Below are positions 27,750 to 35,874 of a DNA stretch of 64,000 nt, piece by piece (position 1 is the stretch's first letter; every line of letters starts with the position of its first letter). The position numbers and the translations under genes were made by a program. The stretch covers positions 1 to 64,000 of the forward strand of contig DAOUGD010000123.1 in assembly GCA_034429475.1 (NCBI GenBank). The letters run 5' to 3'. The DNA comes from JAKQHY01 sp034429475. Lineage in GTDB: Bacteria > Chloroflexota > Anaerolineae > B4-G1 > SLSP01. The notes below the pieces were generated by a model. The model had not been told where the DNA came from. It saw only the letters and a program-made list of their open reading frames with translations, and ran no database searches.

Positions 27750-27754
27750 ATGTG

Positions 27755-27789
27755 TCGGGGCAGAGCGATTTGAACGCTCGACCTCTTCA
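27755..27789 (-). tRNA. tRNA 3' fragment, probably tRNA-Pro (att site remnant)
   Basis: Read on the minus strand, this holds anticodon-stem 3' bases TGAAG, variable loop AGGTC, a perfect T-arm (GAGCG-TTCAAAT-CGCTC), acceptor strand TGCCCCG and discriminator A. No matching 5' half (CGGGGCA...) precedes it; upstream bases do not form an anticodon loop. A C1-G72 acceptor pair is typical of tRNA-Pro. The terminator follows at once. This is the pattern left by integration of a mobile element into a tRNA gene. Confidence 0.65.
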
Positions 27790-27927
27790 ATGTCCGGGCA
27801 TGTTAGCTCATCCTACATAGATTTTCCCCTATTCCCTCACCTAGTATATAACCATTCCGACGCGCCGCAACAGGCTTAGCAGGTCTGTCGCGGCGCTATT
27901 TTGTATTTCATCCTATGGAGGTTTCCA

Positions 27928-28218
27928 ATGAATGTAACCAATCCTAATCCCCACACGCATATTGTTTTTCGCGGCGACCGCTTGCGCGCGTTGCGTCAAC
28001 AACTGCATATCTCAGTGGATCGCATTGCCCGCGCTACCGAGTTGACCACTCACCACATCTATCGCCTGGAACACAACGACCGCTTCAAAGTATGAGGCAT
28101 CACAATTGCCAAATTAGCCCTGGCCCTCAACACCAGTTGTGATTACCTCCTCAATCTTACCGACGACCCGCGCCCCCACAACACTCCTATGCCCATAGAG
28201 ACTACACTCGACCTATGA
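27928..28218 (+). pseudogene. XRE-family regulator with in-frame TGA
   Basis: The frame encodes a typical XRE helix-turn-helix protein: RGDRLRALRQQLHISVDRIA, TELTTHHIYRLEHNDRF, then after an in-frame TGA (28093-28095) GITIAKLALALNTSCDYLLN and LTDDPRP. Removing the stop gives a normal 96-residue regulator, so this looks like a single nonsense mutation in the recognition/third-helix region. It is the first gene inside the element and would be expected to control it. GGAGG precedes the ATG. Confidence 0.7.
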
Positions 28219-28367
28219 CCCTACCATCAGCGGACCACTCTCTATGGGATACCGCCGGTACGGCATCGCGACGAAGAAATATATCTTCTAATGAAAACTC
28301 CGCAATGCTATGAGAGAAACCCATGGCCACATCCTGCCCCTGGTCACCGCCACCGGGAGGCCTAGCC

Positions 28368-28802
28368 ATGATGCCATTCGATCTGCGTCAATACTGCGAC
28401 CTGAGCGACAGTGACTTGGCAGTATTACTCAATCCTGGCAGTGCCTCGGCAGCGCAACGCCTGGTACTTAGCCAGGAAGGATGGCTCGAATTACCCACCT
28501 TGGCCCTGACTGCCGCTGGCGCACAACTCCGGACACGAGCGCTCCGGTTGATACAGCGCGAGGAAACCTTACCACAACCGCTAAGCCTGCCCGACTTACC
28601 ACATGGTAGCCTCTCAACCCAGGTCGCTTGCCTGCGCTATGTCGCAACCCATCCGGGCGCGGCCTGGCGGTATCTGACCCAGTTGTTTGGCCGCGAGGTG
28701 GTGGAACAGTGTCATCACGCCGGTTGGTTGACCGGTGAATTACGCCGGGGTGCGCCGCAGGAATTGACGCAGTTGGGTATCCGGTACGTGCAGGGAAACT
28801 GA
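28368..28802 (+). CDS. hypothetical protein upstream of the FtsK-like pump
   Basis: The 144-residue soluble protein has two similar helical halves containing LSQEGWLELPTLALTAAGAQ and CHHAGWLTGELRRGAPQELT, which look like winged-helix fragments. No family recognised. The ATG at 28368 follows GGGAGG; an earlier in-frame ATG at 28323 lacks a site. It ends 11 bases before the FtsK-like gene and is almost certainly in its operon. Confidence 0.65.
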   Translation: MMPFDLRQYCDLSDSDLAVLLNPGSASAAQRLVLSQEGWLELPTLALTAAGAQLRTRALRLIQREETLPQPLSLPDLPHGSLSTQVACLRYVATHPGAAWRYLTQLFGREVVEQCHHAGWLTGELRRGAPQELTQLGIRYVQGN

Positions 28803-28813
28803 GGAGGAGCGCT

Positions 28814-30457
28814 ATGGACACCGTCGAATCACTCAAGGATCGCCGTCGCATGTATTTGAGCGCCGCGCGGGAAAAGCTGTGCTTGTTGGCTCGCGCCGCC
28901 CTGAACGTCACATTGGACCCAATCAGGGATGTCCGCCTCATCGCCGGGCCACGAGCCGGGGCGCTACTGATTGACGCCGGGGTGGCGGGGGGCGCCCTCA
29001 TGAACTATCTCCGCGCCGACGAGTGCGCGAACGCGCGCCAGATTGTGCGGTGGGAATTCACCGGGGACCCCACCGTCGGGATGGATGGAGTGTACGTGCG
29101 CCTGGAAGCCAATTGGCCCGCCGACCTGGCCGATACCGCGATTGAACTCCGGGCCGTCAGCCGGCATCCCCTGGGTTACGGACGCTGGATCGCCGCGCAG
29201 AACGAAAACGGCGTCACTATCAACGGCATTTTCGATGACCAGACCCCCCATTGGTTGATCGGCGGCACGTCGGGGTCGGGCAAGACTACCGCGATCCTGT
29301 CGTTGGTCTACCAGTTGTCGCGCAGGGTTTCCCCGAAGACCCGCCGGGAGCGGGAACAAAAAGAACGCGACCACGAAGCGGAAATGGCTAAAAAGCACGG
29401 GCGCGCGCCCCGGGAGATTGTTCCGGAAAACCCAGATACCCGGTTAGTCCTGATTGATGGGCGCAACGGCGCCGGCCTGGCGGTGCTACAGAGGTTACCC
29501 CACCTGGTCGGCCCCCTGGCCACCGACATTGACAGCGCCACACTGGCTCTGGCCTGGGTAGACGCGGAGATCGACCGGCGTAATCGTCTCATCGTAGCGC
29601 AGGGCGCGGCTGCGGTACGGGCGCTGCCCCGGATTGTCGTGGTCATTGATGAATTTCAAGAGCTGTTTCAGGATCCGACCGTGCGGGAACTGGCCCGGAA
29701 GGGGTTAGCCACCGGGCGGGCCGTCCGGGTCAGCTTTGTACTGGCAACCCAAAGTCCCGCGATGGCCGCGTTCGGCGACGACACGTCGATGCGGCGGAAC
29801 CTGAGTGGGCGGATCGCCTTGCGCGTTACCGATGGTGATGCCAGTCGGGTCGTAATGGGCAACTCCGACTTCCACGCCGAACGGTTGGCGGGGCAGGGCG
29901 ACTGCTACATCCTCACCCCGGAACGCACGCAGCGCGCGCAAATCTGCTACCTGGATCCGGAAGACATCGCGGAGGAACCGCAGTATGAACCAGAACTGGC
30001 CGAGTGGCCAGAACCGGCGCAAACCCTGCCTGGCCAAAGCCAGATGACCAACTACGCCTTCTCCGGGACGGAACTGGCCCACGCGCTCCACGCTGTTACG
30101 CAAGGCTGGGGGCGCAATCGGCTGGGAGATACAATGGTTGCCGCCGGTCTGGGTCGTCCAGGGGGAGCGCGGGGGCCGCGGTTACTCAAGGTGGGACGTG
30201 AACTGCAAGACACCCTGGAAACGTTGGGGCTGATCGTCGTAGTCGCCCCGACCACAGACTCCGACCTGGAGGCCGCAGACCCTGAGCAGGAGGCCGTAGA
30301 TTCCGCGCCGGAAACCGCCAGGACCGAGCCAGTCCCGGCATTTTCCCCGACGGACGGGGAATGGGCCGAGATAGATCCTGACCGGGTCACCCCTACACCG
30401 CGCCGCGGGCGCGCCAGTGGGAAGCGCCGGGGCAATGGCAATGGGGGGCAACCGTGA
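28814..30457 (+). CDS. FtsK/SpoIIIE-type DNA translocase (TcpA-like coupling protein)
   Basis: The 547-residue ATPase should move double- or single-stranded DNA, most likely during transfer of the element. Walker A GTSGSGKTT lies at residues 151-159 and Walker B IVVVIDE at 274-280, followed by VSFVLATQSP, a sensor-like motif of FtsK proteins. A charged insert (about 175-205) separates the first strands. The C-terminus (about 400-480) looks like a winged helix, then an acidic, disordered tail. There is no clear N-terminal membrane anchor, unlike chromosomal FtsK; the membrane protein at 30454 may supply it. GGAGGAGC precedes the ATG. Confidence 0.9.
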   Translation: MDTVESLKDRRRMYLSAAREKLCLLARAALNVTLDPIRDVRLIAGPRAGALLIDAGVAGGALMNYLRADECANARQIVRWEFTGDPTVGMDGVYVRLEANWPADLADTAIELRAVSRHPLGYGRWIAAQNENGVTINGIFDDQTPHWLIGGTSGSGKTTAILSLVYQLSRRVSPKTRREREQKERDHEAEMAKKHGRAPREIVPENPDTRLVLIDGRNGAGLAVLQRLPHLVGPLATDIDSATLALAWVDAEIDRRNRLIVAQGAAAVRALPRIVVVIDEFQELFQDPTVRELARKGLATGRAVRVSFVLATQSPAMAAFGDDTSMRRNLSGRIALRVTDGDASRVVMGNSDFHAERLAGQGDCYILTPERTQRAQICYLDPEDIAEEPQYEPELAEWPEPAQTLPGQSQMTNYAFSGTELAHALHAVTQGWGRNRLGDTMVAAGLGRPGGARGPRLLKVGRELQDTLETLGLIVVVAPTTDSDLEAADPEQEAVDSAPETARTEPVPAFSPTDGEWAEIDPDRVTPTPRRGRASGKRRGNGNGGQP

Positions 30458-30708
30458 CTGTCGTTTTGGCGCTGGGATTAGCCGTAACGGCGTTTGGGTC
30501 CGGGCTGCTGCTCGCGCTGGGCGCCACCGTAGTGCTCCCCAGGACGATCAACATTCGGGAATCCCGGCACAGCCTGAGCCTGATCCTCGCCGCGATCTTC
30601 TGCGGACTGCTGTTGGGGGCGCAGGTGCGTGACCCGGAAATCTGGGCCGTGACCGTGTTGATCTTAGGGGGCTTCTTTAGTTATTTAGAACAATATGCTC
30701 GTCATTAA
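30454..30708 (+). CDS. small two-helix membrane protein
   Basis: The 84-residue product has two or three hydrophobic segments (LALGLAVTAFGSGLLLALGA; LSLILAAIFCGLLLG; WAVTVLILGGFFSYL). Its GTG overlaps the stop of the FtsK-like gene (GTGA), so translation is coupled. It may anchor or dock the translocase at the membrane. No family recognised. Confidence 0.7.
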   Translation: MTVVLALGLAVTAFGSGLLLALGATVVLPRTINIRESRHSLSLILAAIFCGLLLGAQVRDPEIWAVTVLILGGFFSYLEQYARH

Positions 30709-30714
30709 CTGCCT

Positions 30715-30806
30715 GCCTGCCTGCCTACCTGGGGTGGCCCCGGCACGGGCGGAATTTTCCGGGCATTCCGGGGCGACGGGGGCACAGACAGGGTAGGCAG
30801 GCAGGC
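30715..30806. repeat. inverted repeat of GCCT/AGGC tracts
   Basis: GCCTGCCTGCCTACC (30715-30729) is perfectly complementary to GGTAGGCAGGCAGGC (30792-30806), with one extra GCCT unit on the left. The 62-base interior is itself GC-rich with short dyads. The structure sits in the gap between 30708 and 30830. Confidence 0.75.
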
Positions 30807-30829
30807 ACAAACACTGCAAGGAGGGGTCA

Positions 30830-31315
30830 ATGACTAAGAAAGGTAGTCCACACAAAACCGTCACAACCTACGCCACGCCCGCACCGACCGGAGATGAACT
30901 CCGCCAGCGCCTAATCCTCATCGGCGTCGGACTGGCCGGCGCGCTGACGCTCGCCCTGTTAGGGGGCATCGTCTACTGGCTCTTCACGGCCACTCTGAGT
31001 ACGCTGCGCTGGTGGGCGGGATTGGCGACTGTCGGGGCCGCGCTGCTCCCCTTCCTGGGATATTTTCTGGGGACATCTACCAGCCGGGCGCATCAGGAAG
31101 GCTTGGCCGCCGGGGTACAAACTGCTCAGGATATTATGCAGACCGGCGTCGCCACCACTATGCGGGCCGCGGCCGACACGGCGGAGGTCCGGATCACGAC
31201 CGCGCACGCCTTACGCCCGCCCGCCGCTGCCGGCAAGCTGACGCTGGATGAGTTAAATCGGCTTGTCCGCACCTTGCCGTCAACCACGGCGGACGGAGAA
31301 CGCTATCAGGGATAG
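30830..31315 (+). CDS. membrane protein with cytoplasmic helical tail
   Basis: The 161-residue protein has two transmembrane helices (about residues 28-52 and 60-80) with a short loop, then a long helical tail with many Ala, Thr and Gln residues, probably a coiled coil. It begins MTKK, as does the next gene, and has an AAGGAGGGG ribosome site. Function unknown; position suggests a part of the element's membrane complex. Confidence 0.65.
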   Translation: MTKKGSPHKTVTTYATPAPTGDELRQRLILIGVGLAGALTLALLGGIVYWLFTATLSTLRWWAGLATVGAALLPFLGYFLGTSTSRAHQEGLAAGVQTAQDIMQTGVATTMRAAADTAEVRITTAHALRPPAAAGKLTLDELNRLVRTLPSTTADGERYQG

Positions 31316-31332
31316 ATCAAGGAGAAAAGACC

Positions 31333-31920
31333 ATGACTAAGAAATCGCTGATTCAGTCCATTACTTCAAGGCCGGCGTCTAGCGAGGGAGGCCGTCCTGG
31401 TGACCAAACTATGACCTGGCAGGTGTCCGCCCCCGCCGTGCTGGCCGTAGCACAACCGGCCACCGTCCCAGCTCTGACGCGCCCGGAGTTGTTGACCTGG
31501 CTGTACACGGCGCCAGCCCGCCGATCAGATACCACGCTGGCTGCCGACCTGGATACAGGCCTGGTGACGATTCTCGTGGCGCACACTCTGCAATACCCTG
31601 TGACCTGGGCCGAGCCAATGGGCCAGGTGGGCCGCTTTGTGCAGGCCGCCTACCAGCAACGGGACTACCCCGATCCGGACTTGATCGTGGCGCTGACCAC
31701 GGACGCCACAGCGTTTCAAGCCGCGATGCGCCGCTTCCAGATGGTACGTCTGAAGCCACACCGGGGTTGGGGTAAGTGGTATCAAGCCATAATGGCCGCC
31801 GCCCGCGACCTGGTCGCCCCCTTGCAGGCGCTGCGCCCCACAGCGGACGAAGCCCGGTTTGTGCTGCGGTGGGCGGCTCTGGTCGCAGCCACTGGCAGCC
31901 AGTACGGCGTGGTGGAATAG
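31333..31920 (+). CDS. hypothetical soluble protein
   Basis: The 195-residue product has a low-complexity start then a helical domain with LTRPELLTWLYTAPARRSDT, TLQYPVTWAEPMGQVGRFVQ and RGWGKWYQAIMAAARDLVAP. No signal or membrane segment and no known family. A GGAGAAAAG site precedes the ATG. It lies 17 bases after the previous gene and 10 before the next. Confidence 0.65.
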   Translation: MTKKSLIQSITSRPASSEGGRPGDQTMTWQVSAPAVLAVAQPATVPALTRPELLTWLYTAPARRSDTTLAADLDTGLVTILVAHTLQYPVTWAEPMGQVGRFVQAAYQQRDYPDPDLIVALTTDATAFQAAMRRFQMVRLKPHRGWGKWYQAIMAAARDLVAPLQALRPTADEARFVLRWAALVAATGSQYGVVE

Positions 31921-31930
31921 GGGCGGAGCG

Positions 31931-32233
31931 ATGAAACGCATGGTGGGGATCATGGGGGCGCTGACCTGGATTGGCGTCTTCTTCGCCCTGGCGGTGGGCA
32001 ACGCCGCCGGCGATGACATCGCCGCCGCGCTCAATCGGCTGGCCGACGCCTGGCAACCCACACCTACCCCAACACCCATGCGGGTAGTGACCATGAGCGT
32101 AAGCCACGCCGCCGGCGACTCGCCGGTGCTGGTCTTTCTGGTCCTGGCCGGGCTGTTGCTCGGTGGGATCGGCCTGTGCGTGTGGCTCCGGCGGCGCGCC
32201 CACCCCCACTTACTCCCGGAGGAAACCGCGTGA
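31931..32233 (+). CDS. small exported membrane protein
   Basis: The 100-residue product has an N-terminal signal or anchor (IMGALTWIGVFFALAVGNAA), a Pro/Thr-rich linker (PTPTPTP), and a second transmembrane helix (LVFLVLAGLLLGGIGLCVWL) with a basic tail. The linker probably faces outside. GGAGCG precedes the ATG. No family known. Confidence 0.65.
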   Translation: MKRMVGIMGALTWIGVFFALAVGNAAGDDIAAALNRLADAWQPTPTPTPMRVVTMSVSHAAGDSPVLVFLVLAGLLLGGIGLCVWLRRRAHPHLLPEETA

Positions 32234-32356
32234 ACGCGGCCATCGGGATTTCAATCGTCGAGGGCGCGGCGCTGTGGGATATGCCCCAGCCTGCTGCGTC
32301 ACTGGCTCAAACAAGGCGTGATTCCCAGCGATTGGCTGGGGAATAAGGTTGTGTAG
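32230..32356 (+). pseudogene. possible frameshifted small ORF
   Basis: A GTG overlapping the previous stop opens a 38-codon frame. In a second frame the same DNA reads PSLLRHWLKQGVIPSDWLGN, a protein-like C-terminus ending at TAG (32354-32356). Together they may be a small gene split by a frameshift. Both halves are too short for identification. Confidence 0.3.
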
Positions 32357-32432
32357 TTGACGCTGGCCGCACTGGTCACGCTCAGTAAATGGAAATGGTA
32401 AGGTTATTCAACCAGAAACGGAGGACGCACTG

Positions 32433-33668
32433 ATGGATGCTAATTTGGTCACGACACCGACAATGAACACCGACACCCAGCCCCAGTTCCAGGTCGTGGG
32501 CCTGGACGAAGGCGCGGGCGCCGTCAAAATCTACACCGCATTCGGCGCAACGGAGTTTAACTCCCAGATCGCCCACAACGGGACGGACGCGCCGGGCGCG
32601 GTCGCCGGGCTGGAAACCCTGACCCCGCCCCTGCAAATCACCTTCACCGGCGGCACGTTCTACACCGGTCCCGGCGCGCACGCCTGGGGCCGCCCGGTGG
32701 AGAACCTGGACTTCGGCCGCTTCGCCGGCAGCCCGGAGATGGCGGCCATCCTCTACGGGGCCTTTACCCGCCATGTCGAAACCTATGGTACACTCGCCCC
32801 ACTACGGCTCAAGGTCGGCCTGCCGCAGCAGGCGTTGGCCGGCGAGGCGGGCAAGGAAATCATCCCCGGCGTGAAAAGTTGGCTGACCGGCGCCCATCAG
32901 TGGGCGGCGCAGAACGGCCACGTCCCACCCGCGGCGCGTGCAGCGGCGCGCGAGCACCTGGAACGCTTCGCGGCAACCGCCAGCAAGGACGATCTCATTG
33001 CCCGTGCTGCGCAAGAAGGACTGACGCTGGCCCGCTCCTGGCACAAGGCCCAGATGGTGGACGCCATGCTGGACAATGCCGATCTCGTTGTCAGTTTTGG
33101 CGGCGGTACGCTCCACACGGATTACAGCCTGGAGGTGCGCGATGTGCAGGTGACCTCACAGCCGGTGGGGGCGTGGTTCGACTTCCTGTTGGACGAGGCC
33201 GGCAGTTTCCTCCCGGCGCGCAAGCCGCTGTACGCCCAGGAAATCGGCGTCATCTCCATCGGTATGAGCACCGTGGAACTGTTGGTCGTACAGCAGGGCA
33301 AGGCCAGCCCCCGGTTCACCCGCGGCGAGACTGAAGGCGTGCAGCGACTGTTGGCCCTGGCGAATCCCCGCAATCACTACTCCCGCGGCGAGATGGACGC
33401 CCGGCTGCGCAGCGGAGCGCTCAACACCGAACTGCCCACCTTGTTGCCGATGTGGTGGCCGGACATCAACGGCCTGATCAATCAGGTATGGGAAAGCACC
33501 TGGGAGCGGTTTGGCGCAGTGATCATCGTCGGCGGTGGGGCGATCTTGTTGGGCGACTACCTGCGGCGCAAGTTCCGCGAGAAGGCCGTCATCCCAGATA
33601 GCCCCGTGCTGGCCGTGGCGCGGGGGCTGTACAAGTTCGGCGTGATGCAGACGCGGCAGGGGAAATGA
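32433..33668 (+). CDS. actin-like ATPase, ParM/StbA type
   Basis: The 411-residue protein should polymerise with ATP to push element copies apart before division. The actin fold is visible: the phosphate-1 loop GLDEGAGAVKIY (Asp25 to Lys32), a phosphate-2-like IGVISIGMSTVELLVV and the adenosine-binding AVIIVGGGAILLGDYL close to the C-terminus. The small ribbon-helix-helix gene at 33743 and the palindrome between them complete a type II partition layout. GGAGGACGCACTG precedes the ATG. Its presence argues for a plasmid-like low-copy stage. Confidence 0.88.
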   Translation: MDANLVTTPTMNTDTQPQFQVVGLDEGAGAVKIYTAFGATEFNSQIAHNGTDAPGAVAGLETLTPPLQITFTGGTFYTGPGAHAWGRPVENLDFGRFAGSPEMAAILYGAFTRHVETYGTLAPLRLKVGLPQQALAGEAGKEIIPGVKSWLTGAHQWAAQNGHVPPAARAAAREHLERFAATASKDDLIARAAQEGLTLARSWHKAQMVDAMLDNADLVVSFGGGTLHTDYSLEVRDVQVTSQPVGAWFDFLLDEAGSFLPARKPLYAQEIGVISIGMSTVELLVVQQGKASPRFTRGETEGVQRLLALANPRNHYSRGEMDARLRSGALNTELPTLLPMWWPDINGLINQVWESTWERFGAVIIVGGGAILLGDYLRRKFREKAVIPDSPVLAVARGLYKFGVMQTRQGK

Positions 33669-33673
33669 GCGTG

Positions 33674-33722
33674 AATTCTTTGACGTAAAGAATTATCGCT
33701 AAATTCTTTACGTCAAAGAATT
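33674..33722. promoter_or_regulatory. 21-bp perfect inverted repeat, probable partition or operator site
   Basis: Arms 33674-33694 and 33702-33722 are perfectly complementary over 21 bases with a 7-base spacer. Each arm is itself near-symmetric (core TTCTTTACGTCAAAGAA), so four equivalent half-sites are present. It lies between the ParM-like gene and the RHH gene, as expected for an RHH-bound operator or centromere. An intrinsic hairpin is possible but there is no T run. Confidence 0.75.
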
Positions 33723-33742
33723 TCCGACCTTTGAGGTGCAAG

Positions 33743-33982
33743 ATGGCGCGTATTTCTAAAACTGAACGCCCCCAGCGCATCAATGTCTCTTTGTTGCTCT
33801 ATCCGAGTCGGCATCAGGCCGTGATGGATTATCTGGGCCGCGCGGATGGCCTGAGCCGCGCGGCCAAAGTCATCAACGCCATCACGGTCGCCCTTACCGG
33901 CGGCGCGCTCGCCACCTCCCAGGAGGTGTCTCCGGATGAAGTCGCCACCATGTTGGCCGATATGGAAGGCTTGTTTAGTTAG
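33743..33982 (+). CDS. ribbon-helix-helix protein, ParR/CopG-like
   Basis: The 79-residue protein starts with a basic strand (RPQRINVSLLL) and two helices (YPSRHQAVMDYLGRAD, SRAAKVINAITVALTGG), the RHH plan. The acidic C-terminus (ATMLADMEGLFS) could contact the ParM filament. It should bind the inverted repeat just upstream and repress its own operon. GAGG lies 5-8 bases before ATG 33743. Confidence 0.75.
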   Translation: MARISKTERPQRINVSLLLYPSRHQAVMDYLGRADGLSRAAKVINAITVALTGGALATSQEVSPDEVATMLADMEGLFS

Positions 33983-34169
33983 TCTGACGGGGAGTCCCGC
34001 GTTTTCCAGGAGAACATTGATGACGCCCATTACCTTTGCACACTACGCGGCCCTGGTCTCACCGGCCGACGCCCTGGCTGGCGTCCTCCGTCCAGGATGT
34101 CGGCCGGTGAAGCCCGCGCCGCGCCGGTGGCTGTTGTTCCCATTAATCTTTCACCAACAAGGAGAGCCG

Positions 34170-34511
34170 ATGTCAACATATCTCGATCAACTCACCCGGC
34201 GGCTGGCGGATCTATCCGCTATCAGCGCCATTCACGGCGCAGAAAACACCGTTAGTTTCACCAGTCAGGGACAGGTCTGGCAACTCGTGGGCGACCCGGA
34301 CAACGACTGTATCCACTTGCTCCAAGCGGACGGGGGCGAAAAACTGTCCTGGTCCTGGACGCAGTACGTGGCGCTGCCGGTAGATGTGCTGCTCATAGAC
34401 CTGCTGCCAGCGTTGGGGTTGGCTAGTCTGACCTCTGTGCTGCAAATCGCAGACGGTCTTTTAGGTCAGCGCCGGGGGGAGCAGCGGTCGGCGCAACCCC
34501 TTTGGAGGTAG
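34170..34511 (+). CDS. hypothetical protein
   Basis: The 113-residue product has a helical start (YLDQLTRRLADLSAISA) and a beta-rich centre (NTVSFTSQGQVWQLVGDPDN, IHLLQADGGEKLSWSW). No family recognised. A strong AAGGAG decides the start at 34170; an in-frame ATG at 34020, with its own AGGAG, would add 50 residues of less protein-like sequence. Confidence 0.6.
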   Translation: MSTYLDQLTRRLADLSAISAIHGAENTVSFTSQGQVWQLVGDPDNDCIHLLQADGGEKLSWSWTQYVALPVDVLLIDLLPALGLASLTSVLQIADGLLGQRRGEQRSAQPLWR

Positions 34512-34518
34512 GTAACCG

Positions 34519-34914
34519 ATGCACAGTCAACCACAGCCCATAAAAATCACCTTTACCGTGCCGCCAGAAATGGCGCGCATCTTAACGGAGCTGGTGAGTG
34601 CGCCCGCGCGCCAGCAACGCCATTTGGCCGAAGTGTTGATCGCCGAAGCCATGCAGCTCAACCAGGTCGCGGAAAAGTGCCGCGAAGCCACCGCCCCAAA
34701 CAACCTGGATAACCCCCAGCAGCTAGCTTCTGTGCTCGAACAGCAGTCAGAATGGCTAACCCATTTAGCGCGCTGGCTATGGAATGTTAGTCAAGGCAGC
34801 AATGTCGCGGCTGAGGACTATCAAAACTCTGCCCCTATCCCGCTGGCAGTCAATGTGCAGCGCGAGTTAGATCGGGGACAAGCGGCGGGAGCTACCCGCG
34901 ATGGCGACCAATAA
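34519..34914 (+). CDS. hypothetical protein, RHH-like N-terminus
   Basis: The 131-residue product opens with a short strand (IKITFTVPPEMARILTELVS) and helix that resemble an RHH domain, followed by a helical region (QLASVLEQQSEWLTHLARWL). It could be a second DNA-binding protein of the partition region. It starts 7 bases after the previous gene, with TTGGAGG before the ATG. The family is uncertain. Confidence 0.6.
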   Translation: MHSQPQPIKITFTVPPEMARILTELVSAPARQQRHLAEVLIAEAMQLNQVAEKCREATAPNNLDNPQQLASVLEQQSEWLTHLARWLWNVSQGSNVAAEDYQNSAPIPLAVNVQRELDRGQAAGATRDGDQ

Positions 34915-35043
34915 CCCCGCCGTAAGGCGGACCCTGGCCGCGCCGGCGGTCGCCGATGCGTAGCCGTTCCTCTCAACCGGGGGGCTACCGCGGCGCTCGG
35001 CGCTGGGCTACCTGGGGGGGCGAGTTAGGGAAAGGAACTCAGG

Positions 35044-35874
35044 ATGAGCTTTCGCTACTACGGCAGTAAGAAAAGTCTGGCCGCGTGGATTACGGAAATG
35101 TTGCCGCGCCACGTCTGCTACGTCGAACCCTACGGCGGCAGCGCGGCGGTGTTGCTGCATCGCAATCCACCCGCGCCCCGCGAGGTGTACAACGACCTCG
35201 ACGACCAGGTCGTGACGCTGTTCCGCGTGCTGCGTGAGCGTCCAGCGGAGTTGGCCGCGCAGGTTGCCTTCACCCCCTACGCCCGCCGCGAGGTGGAAAC
35301 CGCCCGCCAGCCGCTGGCTCCCACCCACCCGGACTATGACCTGGAAGTGGCCCGCCGTTTCCTGATCCGCGCCGGGCAGACCCGCGCGGGGGCCTCACGG
35401 CGGGATGTCCATTGGATCTGGCAAAAGGCAGGGAATCGGGGCGGCTACTACCCGGCGGAATGGGCCGAGTTGCCGGCGGAACTCCTGCGCATCGCCGCGC
35501 GCCTCAAGCACGTCCAGATCGAGCACACGGACGCGCTGACGGCGATTGTGCGCTACGACAGCCCGCAGACCTGCTTCTACCTCGACCCGCCGTATCTGTT
35601 TCCGCACAAGCAGCGCGCCGGGACGTACCGCTGCGAAATGACGCCGGACGATCATCGGGAACTAGCGCAGCTCCTTCACGACATCAAAGGCATGGCGCTC
35701 ATCAGCGGCGTGCCGGGCGAGTACGACCAGTTGTACGGCGACTGGCGGCGCGAATGTCTACCGGCGCTCACCAGCAGTCACACGGTCACGCCGGAATGTG
35801 TGTGGCTCTCGCCGGCGGCGCAACGGTACGCCCCTCAACCGCGCCTGTGGGCCGAGGCCGGCGATGCCCTTTAA
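35044..35874 (+). CDS. DNA adenine N6-methyltransferase, D12/Dam class
   Basis: The 276-residue enzyme should methylate adenine in a short DNA site using S-adenosylmethionine. The cofactor motif is VEPYGGSAAVLL (about residues 27-38) after the YYGSKK start typical of the Dam group, and the catalytic motif DPPY is at 181-184. Target specificity cannot be read out. It overlaps the HNH gene by 11 bases, which suggests the two are made together, either as a restriction-modification-like pair or as replication/defence helpers. AGGAACTCAGG precedes the ATG. Confidence 0.9.
   Translation: MSFRYYGSKKSLAAWITEMLPRHVCYVEPYGGSAAVLLHRNPPAPREVYNDLDDQVVTLFRVLRERPAELAAQVAFTPYARREVETARQPLAPTHPDYDLEVARRFLIRAGQTRAGASRRDVHWIWQKAGNRGGYYPAEWAELPAELLRIAARLKHVQIEHTDALTAIVRYDSPQTCFYLDPPYLFPHKQRAGTYRCEMTPDDHRELAQLLHDIKGMALISGVPGEYDQLYGDWRRECLPALTSSHTVTPECVWLSPAAQRYAPQPRLWAEAGDAL

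Noticed and set aside
27755..27789. A complete tRNA gene
   Set aside because: Only the T-arm, variable loop and 3' acceptor strand are present; no 5' acceptor, D-arm or valid anticodon loop precedes it.
27928..28218. TGA read as tryptophan (recoding)
   Set aside because: Many intact genes in the window end at TGA, so general recoding is excluded; a point nonsense mutation is simpler.
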